A model generated the notes under the pieces. That model was not told the origin of the DNA, did not search any database, and saw only the letters and a list, made by a program, of their open reading frames with translations. From Pycnopodia helianthoides (lineage: Eukaryota; Echinodermata; Asteroidea; Forcipulatida; Asteriidae), in NCBI GenBank assembly GCA_032158295.1, contig CM063253.1, positions 3,007,001 to 3,071,000 on the forward strand: 64,000 nt of DNA, read 5' to 3'. Each line of letters starts with the position of its first letter. Position 1 is the first letter of the stretch. Shown here piece by piece: positions 1-64,000 of this stretch. The position numbers and the translations under genes were made by a program.

Positions 1-195
1 TTTTGAAATGTGAGGTCATTGGATGCAAACATAAATTAGTTCTACCAAGATACAGAGGAGTTTTTCGGTTGTCAGTGGGACAAATTTGATTTTAATATCA
101 TGGAAACTCAGGAATAATCTAAAGCATCCCTGTACAACAAATTGTAGAAATCCATATTTTTTTGAAATGTGACACCATTGGATGTTTTGGGGGTA
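1..195 (+). repeat. Two-copy direct repeat at window start, spacing about 159 bp
   Basis: The segment starting at base 1 (TTTTGAAATGTGAGGTCATT and onward) recurs at 160 with the variant GTGACACCATTGGATG. The spacing of about 159 bp suggests the window opens inside a short tandem array whose left part is cut off. Confidence 0.4.
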
Positions 196-204
196 TTAAC
201 ACAT

Positions 205-300
205 TTCGCAATGGAAGAATATCAAATACAATGGCACTTTTGTTTGGAGGTAAACAGAGACAAATTGACCAGAGCGGGATTTGAACCTTCGGATTAATGG
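205..300 (-). repeat. tRNA-derived SINE head fragment (reverse strand)
   Basis: Read on the minus strand, this contains a B-box-like GGTTCAAATCCC followed by GCTCTGGTCAATTTGTCTCTG. The same arrangement, more degenerate, occurs on the + strand near 11720-11770. It lacks a complete tRNA fold, so it is a retroposon fragment and not a tRNA gene. Confidence 0.4.
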
Positions 301-529
301 CGTTTTATAAATATTTTAACGTGAGGTTAGAGACTGTTTTACCCACTTGTATAAGGGCTCTATCTATTGGAGAAAATGGGGAATCACATGACTGAATTTG
401 ACCTTGGAGCCCCTCTTTTATTACCAACAAATCTAAGTAAGGTTTGAGTTGTTGTTTGTGTTCGTTGGCCCTCCTCTTTACTGTCATTGATTATTTACAA
501 AATCTTAACACAATTGTTTGTAATATATC

Positions 530-688
530 AGGTCTGGAATTAAATTCATGGCCATGGCCTGTGTTGCCCCTGGGCTTGGCCTTGGTGCCCCTTCAAAAGT
601 TTCCCAAAGACTTATAGATTTTTTCAATGGAAGTGCCCTTTGCAAAATGAAAACGGCCTTGCCATCTCAACGATGAAATTCCAGGCCT
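530..688. repeat. Palindromic dispersed element, AGGCCTGGAATT family, copy 1
   Basis: The copy begins AGGTCTGGAATT and ends AATTCCAGGCCT, so the ends are inverted repeats. The internal text (TTGCCCCTGGGCTTGGCC, GTGCCCCTTCAAAAGTTTCC) reappears in opposite orientation at 12676-12798 and 39916-40064. It is probably a non-autonomous DNA element. Confidence 0.65.
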
Positions 689-1982
689 GATATAACATAC
701 AATTGATCCCCGGCCATAAGCAGAATAAGTAGGTGTTTGGGGGGGGGGGGGGTGTCTGACCTAAAATTTTAAATAAACGGGTTGAATACAAAGGAGAATA
801 TTCATTTTCCAAGGTTGCGAATCTCGATTTACAAAGCGAATTACTTTATATCTAGTCGGTATCCTGCAAGATATTTTTGTTGACAACATGTCACTCTGTA
901 TAAGGTAAAGAAAGAGAGTGGATAAACTGTGAATTTATATTGTAATAGAAACCTTTGGGTTGACTTCCGCCTTTCTCCATTTTTATGATGTCTAATACAT
1001 CATAAAATAGTACATTATTTAATTTCCAACTAGAAATAAAATGAACCATTAAGAAGAAGAAGAAGAAAAAAACGGAAATGTAATTTGCTTTCATGGTATT
1101 TTATGTAAAAGCTACTTTCCTGGTAAATGGTAATTAATTGTGTTAAATGTTCCATGCATTACATTGTTGTACCAAAAACGTATTTACAGGATTTGAATGT
1201 TTTTTATTTTTTTATTATTGAAAGCTTGATTATTTTAAGAAACATACTTCCTCCATTGCAGTGAGCACTAAATAATTGCAGCTCCTTCCCCGTTTGGGTC
1301 AATTTATAGACGGGGTTCAAAGAAAATTGATCTTATTTCCTTCCTCTGTGATTAATAATAGAGGAAGGAAAAGAGCATAAAAATATATCAGATATACATT
1401 TGCAAATGGTTATCATCTCCCCTCAAACCCCACGGGTCTTGGCGGGACGGAGACTGGACACCACGTAAATTGGCGGCTGTTTATTTTCCGGAGGGTGTTT
1501 CCCTTTTTTTTCAAGGAAGCCACAATAATTGGGAATGGCCTGTGTTTGTACATTGTTCCATTATTTAGATTCTGTTTTGAAGGCATAAAATATCCAGCAC
1601 CGCACAGAGATACATGTGATCATGAATTATACGTTTGAGTTTTAATTGTTCTTTTTTTCCATCGATGCCTGTGCCAGCCGGAAATGATTGTCAGCCGTCC
1701 GCCTTTGTTTAAATCTCATGTTCGACTCGTCTAAAACAAACAGCCCAATTAATTATGAATGGTTCCAACATCGTGAAAAAATTTTTTTTCAAGTGAAAGG
1801 ACCTTGATTATCGTCGCAATAATTACATTTCCAAATGTTTACATTTCCTTTCGTCTAATAATAATAATAGTATACAGATGCATTTGGCGATAAATTGTAC
1901 CGTTTTTGTTATCATTTCGGTGGAGCCTTGTGTTGTGTTTTGTTGCTGATTTGTTTCTTTTGTACAACTGTCGAATGTAACG

Positions 1983-2330
1983 ATGGACGTGGATGTGACC
2001 TCGTCACTGTTGTTGAATTTCTTTTATTCTCCCAAATTACGCGGGAAATTTTATATCACAAATAATTGCGAGGCTATGCTTGCCGGCATTGTTCAACGCC
2101 AGTCCGATGTCGGTCACTGGTCAATTTCCTTGCAATTTCGCTTGTCTGTTCTTACCGTGCACAGGCGCACTACACGGTACGGTGGAGTGACCCTCGTGGA
2201 CAAAAGGTTTTATGTTAAAATTTACGCCATCGGTCAATCACCAACGGTCGATTATAATGCTTTTAATAATCAAATACTATGGCAGATAATTGATCGATTT
2301 ATTAACCGACCCATCCACTGCATAATGTAG
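1983..2330 (+). other. Unassigned open frame in a CpG-rich patch
   Basis: An ATG-initiated frame of 115 codons lies in a locally CpG-rich stretch. I recognise no domain or family, and a frame of this length is expected by chance in 64 kb. A TATAAAA (2468-2474) and a small perfect hairpin (CCCGGC/GCCGGG near 2373-2393) lie just downstream. It could be a regulatory or transcribed segment and is more likely not coding. Confidence 0.12.
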
Positions 2331-4699
2331 GCAGCCACTACTACTACGGCATCACGAGAGCAGCGGGTGACCCCGGCAGAGTCTCCGCCGGGTATAAGTG
2401 CTCATATCCACCCCTCTAGGGATCCAGCCGTGGCGGCGCCCTGCTTATCAAGCTACGCATTTCAGACTATAAAACGCGGCCCGTTGGTCCGTGAAATCTG
2501 ACCGTTTATGAAATAATTCAACTTATTTCGTTAGTATGCAAATAACAGACGACGGTGTGGTTTTTTTTTGCGCGCATGTGTGTACACGGTATCCCACTAA
2601 CCCTGATTAAATAATCGTCAAGGACCTTTGAACCTGGTAATTAATTGGCGAATATCTTTAGCAGTTGGAGTATCAACTTAATATCATTTTAGCTTTTAAT
2701 AATATGCCAGAATATTATTTTATTTTAGTGCACATACGGGATACGTAGATTTAGTATACACACAATGACCAATTTGATGTATGTTTCTGAAGAGGGATAT
2801 TTAATATTTCTACTTTATTTGTAGTTCATTTATTATCAATATTAAAAAAAAAAATGGGAGACATTACAGAACATGCAAAGCTCACTTCACCCACAGAGGG
2901 CGTGTGACAAATTATTATTATGAGCCTGGCGTCTTCATTATCTCGCTAAGTGTTGCGTAATAATCCCTCTACCGTCACTGATTATAGTAATCAAAAAAAG
3001 TTATGCTTTTTAACATTGACTGTTATTCTCACATTTGTTTGCCATTTTCTGACATTATTGACGTCACCATGTACGCAAGGAAGCCATGGAATTACTTTGA
3101 CGTGGGAAACCATGCAGACCAATAAATCGTTTATTTTCGAACGGGAAATTATCGTCTTCTTCTTTCTTTTTTCAGTGTTCACGGACTTTTCTTTGTAAAC
3201 AAGAAGACCTTAGCGTATTATTTTTGCCCAAATTGCAAATGCATACGTGTTATCTTTTTGAGGGCGAACAACCATTTCCCAATTGAGGAAGTGTATACCC
3301 ACTGTATACCCCATGATAATTAATGCGAGCGTGGGTGTTTAATGGACGTAACGAACGTCTGGAATATTGAATTTGATTGAACGAGGAAACATCTATTAAC
3401 ACAACATATTGTTGTAGGAGTAGCAATTAAAGATGACGTTTTTGTTAATAATTTGTTTGCGTTTGTCATTATTCATATTTTGTTTTCTTAAGTCAAGTTG
3501 TTTCGGGTTGTTTTCACCACCCCCACCCTGCCGTACCTGCCCTCCATATATCCCGCAGTCATGATCAATGGAATGAGGAAGACGCGTTCGGATGGAAAAT
3601 AAAACCCACTGATAGTATAGTAAAGTAATCCTAATGCAAACTCCCTCTCCGTTGAGTTGTCGAGTAAACAACTCTGTTATCAAGTCATAAACAGTTATAA
3701 AAATAACAGGGACTCCGTTCCGTGTTTATTCGACTCATTTTCACGGTGGGTTTAATCACCGGGAGAGAAGCAAAAGTTTCGCAATGCCACATAACCCCCG
3801 TCATGAATGCACTAGCTTTCCTCGGAGCAATCGATGTTCAAATACCAAGAGCTCGCCCGATAATCATAAAACCACAAAAGGCAAAGCCCTGAAATAACTG
3901 ACCAACATTGAAAGAAGGGATTTATAAAGGATTGCAAGCTGTACACTGAGGTTTGGGGGTTTCGAGTGGGGGAGGCGTCACCATGCTATTATCACTATAG
4001 ACCAGGCAAACATGCTTGCCGTTCTTTACCGGAGAAGGGAGGCCCAAAGGCCCACAGTACCTCTATAGCTGCACAAATAAAAAAACCCGCACGGCAGAAA
4101 TGACGATCGAAAGAAGGAATTAAAATGCGGGTTCTTTTTAGTGAATTCCCTCCATTGAAAGCAGCAGCGCGAGGGGTCTTGAATAGGAGCCGAGTCCCAC
4201 AAGCTTTGCTCCCAGCTGTACATGGGTCGTTCTTCGTGTGAAGAAGTCCATCAGTGCCAAACCACGTATACGTGTTCACACATTCTAATCGAAGCCGTCC
4301 ATTATTTCAATCCAGATGAGCAAGCCTAGGGATCTTTCCATTTTCCCTTATCTGGACCCTCCATCCTTCCTTGCCACAACGCTAGAAAAAAAACCTTCAC
4401 ATCCGTTCCTACCAGCATCAATAAACATTCCCGTTTCGTAAGAACCTTTACTATCCACTGGTTTTGAGTTTGGCCGGAATGGAAAAATCGGGAAGACAAA
4501 AAAGGCCCCGGTCTCTGTCAATAATAGTCGGTGGATGACTAAAAAGAAACCAGCAGAAATAAATTGGTGATCTTTGAACGGATGGCCTTTCGCGAACCCC
4601 TATAAGCTCAAAAGACACCCACAACAAAAGTTCCAATTGTCAACACAAGGTGTGAGGACTGCACACGACCACAGTGACATCTAAGGCAAGCCGACAGCG

Positions 4700-58458
<53,759 letters not shown>

Positions 58459-60081
58459 TGCTTGCTGCCACCGATAACAGAGGACACTATTTCTTTGTGT
58501 GGATTTTAAAAAACATACCTGCCTATTGATTGGTCACTTTTATGAACTGATCAAATCATTTCTAAAAAAAAGAAAGAAATTATACTACCCAAAGTTGTGG
58601 TCACATAAATGGCTTTGTGTAAACGCATTTCCTATTATAGCACCCTCTCAATGCCTAAGTGTGCGCAATCTCGCCGGTTCCCCCCCGCGAGGCGGTGAGC
58701 AGCATGCGTGGACTTTTACAGTGCAATGTTTTCCTAGTATTTTGTCATGGTTGTGGTGTTCTGTGGGATGGAGTATCAACGTCCTTACGCAACAAAATGC
58801 CATCAGTATTGTAGATAATTGCAGTTGAGAAATATCCGTGAAGAGAAGAAAGAAGGAAAAAAAACGAAAACAAAAAAACAGTTGAGATTGATTAATGACG
58901 AATTGTCAAAGAGTTTTACCAAAACCAACCATATGTTTATGATTTATATCAAACCTCCACCAAATATGTTAAGGTTGAAAAAAAACCACTATTTATTATT
59001 CCACTGAAGAAAAAACTTTCAGCGGAAATCCTTCTTAGACTGAGACTAGAACTGCAAAGTTATGTGGGTAGATTTCAGTCACAATTCTCTTATATTTGCC
59101 AAAGAATACTAAAGGGTGTTTCACCAGTAGGCTAATTGGGAACACACCTTTTCTCCTCTGGGTCGTTAAACCTAGCTATGACCAACCAACTCAACGCCAA
59201 TCAGACTAAAGATTGCTCCTAAGGTGACGCCAGATCTAATAGGATCGGCTTTCCTGACTCCAAAGAATGGAACATTATCTGATATCCACTTCACTTCCTC
59301 CACAAAACCGCTGGACAGCAGCCCTCTTTATTAGCGTTGATTATTCACAGTGGGAACCATTTAAGTCGGTTCCTCGTCACGTACTTTGTTCGCGAGGGGA
59401 AAAAAAGCTCAAAGGTTCCTTGTGTACATGTCAATAGTGGGAACGAGCTTCACCGATTGCGGTGACACTGACAGGTTGGTGTAACGCGCCCTACTTCTAA
59501 AAAAATGTGCTTCACCATTTAGGGTGGCTGGTTGTAACCTGTCCACCTGCTATTAACTGTCGTAATTGCAAGGAGCTTAAAATCATAATGGTATTGCTTA
59601 TTTTAAAAACTAAACCCGCTAAGGAAGTCATCATTGTAGATTTTCGCTATCTTTAATTTGTAATCGTGCTTTTGTGTGGTGAAGCGCCCTCTATTGATTT
59701 GACACGGAGCTGGAGTGACTCCGTGTAGTCACCCTAGACTGATAGTCATCATGACTTGTCGTCAAGGTTGCGGTAACGCCAGGAAATCTGGCGAGGTACC
59801 AGTTTTCAGAATCAGGAACTTCAAAGATGGTCTCCCTCTACTTCACTCAACGTTAACCCCCGAGACTAGCCGGGTACCGTGTAACAAAAGCTTGGCTGTA
59901 TGTTGTGTCACACGGTTACCATCATGGGGAAAAGGTCACCGATGATTGATTGACCCGGAGCCACTGGCAGGAAAGGAACACCTACCAATAATAAGTGCAG
60001 ACCAAAAGTCTAGCTATTTCTGAAGTCTCTCCTCTCAACAAAAAATGATCCTTTGTTCAACTTTCCTTTTTAAATTCTATA

Positions 60082-60087
60082 AATAAA
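60082..60087 (+). terminator. Candidate proximal polyadenylation signal AATAAA
   Basis: AATAAA is followed within about 60 bp by a T-rich tract. It lies 1.6 kb after the stop codon. Confidence 0.3.
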
Positions 60088-62750
60088 TGTGAAGTTGAAG
60101 TTCTTAGCAGGCATGATATTCTTTCCGTTTCTGTTTTTTTTTTTTGCCCTTGAAGAAAAATCGGAAGAACTGTGATTAAACAGCCTGCAGAGTCTTTTAA
60201 AGCCTACACCATGTGTATTTGCTCGCCAACCCATGTACTCAATCAAATTTGCCTTCTTTTTTTCCAAGGACCAAATGTCATGCATGCTTGGTGATTTTTG
60301 TTCTCCCCCCGAATCAAGTTTTTTTTTTTTTTAAACAGCCATATATTTACCTCATTAACTAATCCACCCCAGCATTTAAACTGGCTTAGCAATGACATTA
60401 TAACATTAATGGTGTATATCTTGACTCCATGGATGAACACTTCCCTCTTTTTTGATTGAAATTCTTCAGTTTAAAGTCTATTTAATAACGGGTTTGAAAT
60501 CACCTCAAAAAAGAGAAACTATGAACAAAAATGAAATAGCGGTAATTGGCACCCCCAGGTGACTGAGCTTGCCCAACTTTAACAGAATGTACTACTTCAT
60601 AGATGAATTTAAAAAATCATGATAACGAACTATATATTTTGTGTTGCTTTTATCTTCGAGTGAGATGTTTTTTCGATTCTATATTAAGTGAGTTCTTTTT
60701 TCACATAGAAACCGGTGTAAAGTGGCCATTGGAGTGACTTTTATGGACAATGACCACCACGGACAGGTGGCCACAATTTACAGGTTGACATGTATATTTA
60801 TAGATATGTATTTTGTCAGGACCCACAATGACTGGCCACAGTACACAGGTGTCCATCGGGGAGCGTTGATCGACTGTATAGATCGTGCAAGTCTCGTATG
60901 TATTCAAACATTTTTTGGACCACCAGGAGACAAACTTGGGCACTTTAACGGGTCCCGATGTTCGAATTAAGCCCGAGACCTGCACAGTCTATAATCACAG
61001 TCTGCTGCCCTCATGTGTTTCCAAAGTTTCATTGTGACGATAGAATTATGCGTGAAAGCTCACTAGCATGGAGTCATCGTCAAGTTATCTTGCAGTCCAA
61101 CATATTTTTTTCCCATACAATTTTAGAATCTCTGAGGATGTTATGTTTATGAGTTATTTCTCTACAGGTTCAAAAAGTTTAATTTTCCTTGGTCGTTGTA
61201 TAGAATTGTATCTACCTCAGTTAATTATTACAAAAACTCGTGGACATTGATAAAGCATATTTGCATGTACATGTGTACTCCATGGGTGTCGCACAAAATG
61301 TGTGACATCACTATTTACCTAATGAATATTTATAAGTTGACAGAGAGGGTACTTCTGCATTGAGCCAATCGAGTATCGTTATTCATAAGATGTTAACTAC
61401 GTGTAGCCAATCCTGTTAAAACGTTTTTGCATAATTGTTGCATAAGGGTCTAGGTATAACCAAGAATAAGCATTGACATTTTTTGACCTGCTATGGACTG
61501 ATATGAATCGAGGACAGACGGAGTGGTGGAGAAGAGGGGAAGAATTTTTTCCTGAATTTGGTGCTGCAGATAAATGGGAACATGATGCTGCATAATATTT
61601 AGGAAAAAGAGGTTTACAAGAATGAATGAAATAAATTGAGAAGATTCGGAGAGCGTTTCGATCGCTAGATTCCTAGTTGAGACTGGATGGATCACAACTT
61701 GTAGAGAGTACTGTCTGCATAAGACAGCTATGAACTGCCACAATGGTGCTGTTACATTGATGATGTAGTGTAAGATTAGACAAGTTATACAAAAAAATGT
61801 GAGGAAAAAAGAAAAGTCACTAAATGTTGTAGAAATAGTACAAAAAATTAAAGTAAAAAAAGAAAAAAATCAAATAAAAAAAAACGATACCGTCATAATG
61901 GATAGACATAGGTGCAATGTAGTGATAATCTTTGTAAACCATCTTCAAGTTTTTGTTTTTCGGTTTAGTTTTGTTTGTGGCTTATCGGATGGTTCTGGTT
62001 TCCCACACCAAAACAGAAAGATCATTTTTGTTTAGTTTTTTTTTTTGTTTATTATAAATGTCATGGAATTATTTAAGATTTATTCGAAGTCGGAGAAAAC
62101 GCGTTGGGGAGTTTTGAGAGACACCTGCATGAAATTGTGCCATGTGTAGATGTCAATAATATCCTGGAAGGAACATGTAAATAGAAAGAGTAGGTATTTA
62201 TTTATGGTGTTACTAGAGCCCTCATACACTGGATAAAAGGCAGTTCAACATTGCCATTTGTTATATATTTAGTGAAGATGTTTCTTGTCATTTTTTCCAT
62301 ATTTTTCTGATGTTGTCCATTAATTTCTCTCATATTTTTTAAGTGTCTTGTGGTCAGTGCAGACGGGGCATGCGTTAGATCACATCAGAACAGTATATTA
62401 TGTAATCCGGTGTTTTATTTGTTATTTTCTTTTTTTGAGTACGGTTGAAATTTATTCTTTTCAATTTGTTGCTGTTTCAATTAAATGGTGTTTATTCAAT
62501 CTCAGGCAAGCTAAACCTGACGTGTGGCACCACATATTGTTTCTAGAGCGTGGGCATTCAAAAAGCTGGAACCGTTATCATCAACATTGCCATTTTAACA
62601 TGCTGCGGTTAACATCAAGTCAAGTGTTCATTTTTGTATACAATAACTGCAGAGTTTGCTTTTAGATGAATATTTAAAACAATTGGCCCAAAAGTCAGAT
62701 GAAATTGATGTGTGTGACTAGTACCCTCACAGTTTGATCTCGGATATCCT

Positions 62751-62945
62751 GGGTCCAATTTCATAGAGCTTCTTAAGCACAAAAAAGTAGCTAGCACAAC
62801 AAAAATTATGCTTAATGGAATGAGGTTTACCAGCCAACATGACATTTCTGATGTGTCATCTGTGACTGGTATCCTGCTCAGTTTTGCTTAGCAGAGAAAT
62901 GTTAGGCGCTATTTGCTGCTTGATAAGCTCTATGAAATTGGGCCC
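62751..62945. mobile_element. Foldback MITE, GGCCCAATTTCATAGAGC family, copy 4
   Basis: It begins GGGTCCAATTTCATAGAGCT and ends AGCTCTATGAAATTGGGCCC. The inner GGTTTACCAGCCAACATGAC and TATCCTGCTCAGTTTTGCTT match the other copies, in the same orientation as copies 1 and 2. Confidence 0.7.
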
Positions 62946-63037
62946 TGGTCAAGGTGGTTACAGTTCTGGGTACCATGTCAATGCAGACCTAGGGTTGATC
63001 CTCAACAGTCAAGGGGATTTGTATTTGTATTTGTCTA

Positions 63038-63175
63038 GGGCTTGATTTCACAAAGAGCTAAGTACAAATCAATCTTAACTGCTAAGCAAAGTGTGTGTCG
63101 CAATACAAATCACCATGGTAATACTGACAACTCATCTTAAAGATGAATCTTTAGCTCTTTGTGAAACCAAGCCCA
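63038..63175. mobile_element. Short MITE with GGGCTTGATTTCACAAAGAG ends, copy 1
   Basis: The left end GGGCTTGATTTCACAAAGAG and the right end CTCTTTGTGAAACCAAGCCC are inverted repeats with one mismatch. The inside has CAATACAAATCACCATGGTA. Confidence 0.7.
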
Positions 63176-63180
63176 GGCAG

Positions 63181-63330
63181 GGCGGGATTTTAACAAAGAG
63201 CTGAGATTGATCTTAAATGGCAAATCACTCTCGACTGCTAAGCAAAGTGTGATGTCACAATACAAATCACCATGGTGATGCTGACAACTTGTCTTACGAT
63301 GAATCTTAGTGCTTTGTGAAATCGAGGCCA
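63181..63330. mobile_element. Short MITE of the same family, copy 2, immediately adjacent
   Basis: It starts GGCGGGATTTTAACAAAGAG and ends GCTTTGTGAAATCGAGGCC. It shares CTGCTAAGCAAAGTGTG and CAATACAAATCACCATGGTG with copy 1. The two copies sit in direct orientation 5 bp apart. Confidence 0.65.
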
Positions 63331-63924
63331 GAGATATCTCATGAAACACATCCCTCCTCCCCCCCCCAAAAAAAAATGAATAAAAAATAAAATAACACAG
63401 TGACACCTTTTCAAGCTGTGACACGTAATTAAATCTCAACCTTTTGAATGTTTCCATGGCAATGTAATAATGTGTGTTGCTTGTTACCATGCTACATAAA
63501 CATAATTGACTTGACAATTTATGTATTGTTCTGTACTGTAAACCTATTGTACTTTATATATCACATTAACATACAGGTCGAGTGCAAACCTGTATGTACT
63601 CTGTGGTTATTTTCTGTAACTTCACCAGAGGAAGTTTTTCTAGTAGATTTATGGTAGTCTTTGTAGATGAGAAACAAACTAGCCGTGTTTAGTGTTACAC
63701 GTGTTTAGAGCCATTTCGCTCAGGGTAACAAACAGTTGGAAGGCCGCTATGTTCCTGTGTCGGTCATCATTTCAACTAATTCCAATTATGGTTTTAAAAG
63801 AGAAAAAGCAAGTTATTGGTTAAGAAATCACTATGAAAAAATGTTAGGAGAGAGTGTATAAGAGAAAAAAATAAGTAAAACAAAAAAAAGTGATTGAGAA
63901 AATTGAGAAATTTTCCAATTTTAT

Positions 63925-63930
63925 AATAAA
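63925..63930 (+). terminator. Candidate distal polyadenylation signal AATAAA
   Basis: AATAAA is followed about 30-45 bp later by TTGTGTGTGTATGT, the canonical GU-rich downstream element. This is the best-formed signal in the region. Confidence 0.35.
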
Positions 63931-64000
63931 TTATTTGGATCAAGTAAATCACCGAGTCTCTTGTGTGTGTATGTAAAAATAATTTTGGGTCGAACAAAGA

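Larger units (their letters stand above)
58459..63975 (+). other. Probable long ZSWIM 3' untranslated region
   Basis: No coding frame after the stop shows family similarity. The 58.5-62.7 kb stretch is AT-rich and, unlike the introns, free of the foldback families. It contains a Pumilio-type site TGTAAATA (62176-62183) and an AU-rich ATTTATTTAT (about 62195-62204), both typical of 3' UTRs. Three MITE copies occur after 62750. The true end could be near 60.1 kb or 63.95 kb, as described for the two candidate signals. Confidence 0.45.

Overview
The window is animal genomic DNA: a single intron-rich gene with GT-AG introns, surrounded by short foldback transposons and tRNA-derived SINEs. The dispersed repeat families (TTAA-flanked elements, and elements whose ends read GGCCCAATTTCATAGAGCTG) look like those I associate with marine deuterostome invertebrates. 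My best guess is an echinoderm, perhaps a sea star, but this rests on memory of repeat families and not on a search.

One protein-coding gene is supported, on the + strand from 4815 to 58458. It is the single invertebrate counterpart of vertebrate ZSWIM4/5/6 (zinc finger SWIM domain-containing proteins) and resembles ZSWIM5 and ZSWIM6 about equally. I assembled 13 coding exons, all with GT-AG junctions and phases that agree from exon to exon. The product is about 1123 residues with a SWIM zinc-binding motif, C-x-C-x7-C-x-H, at residues 161-173. Two conserved exons (9 and 12) each lack exactly one base compared with the frame required by homology and by the flanking intron phases. As written, the reading frame is therefore broken twice.

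Layout: 1-4700 is upstream sequence with no recognised gene, a repeat at each end of its first 700 bases and a CpG-rich patch at about 1980-2500. At 4700-4830 there is a promoter-like segment with an NRF1-like site and a YY1/TISU-like start codon context. Exon 1 is followed by a 23.3 kb first intron. Exons 2-4 lie at 28.5-33.2 kb, exons 5-7 at 42.8-46.7 kb and exons 8-13 at 52.3-58.5 kb. From 58459 to the window end is probably a long 3' untranslated region, with one candidate polyadenylation signal at 60.1 kb and a better one at 63.9 kb.

The rest is repeat-derived. It includes several families of palindromic MITE-like elements, tRNA-derived SINEs (one in a partial tandem arrangement), and a very homogeneous 21-unit, 20-bp minisatellite at 49331-49750 that sits inside a dispersed element whose other copy carries only one unit. 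I saw no second convincing gene, no true tRNA or rRNA gene, no CRISPR array and no evident new biological system. The most useful observations are the two frame breaks, the minisatellite's origin, and the mobile-element structures close to splice sites.
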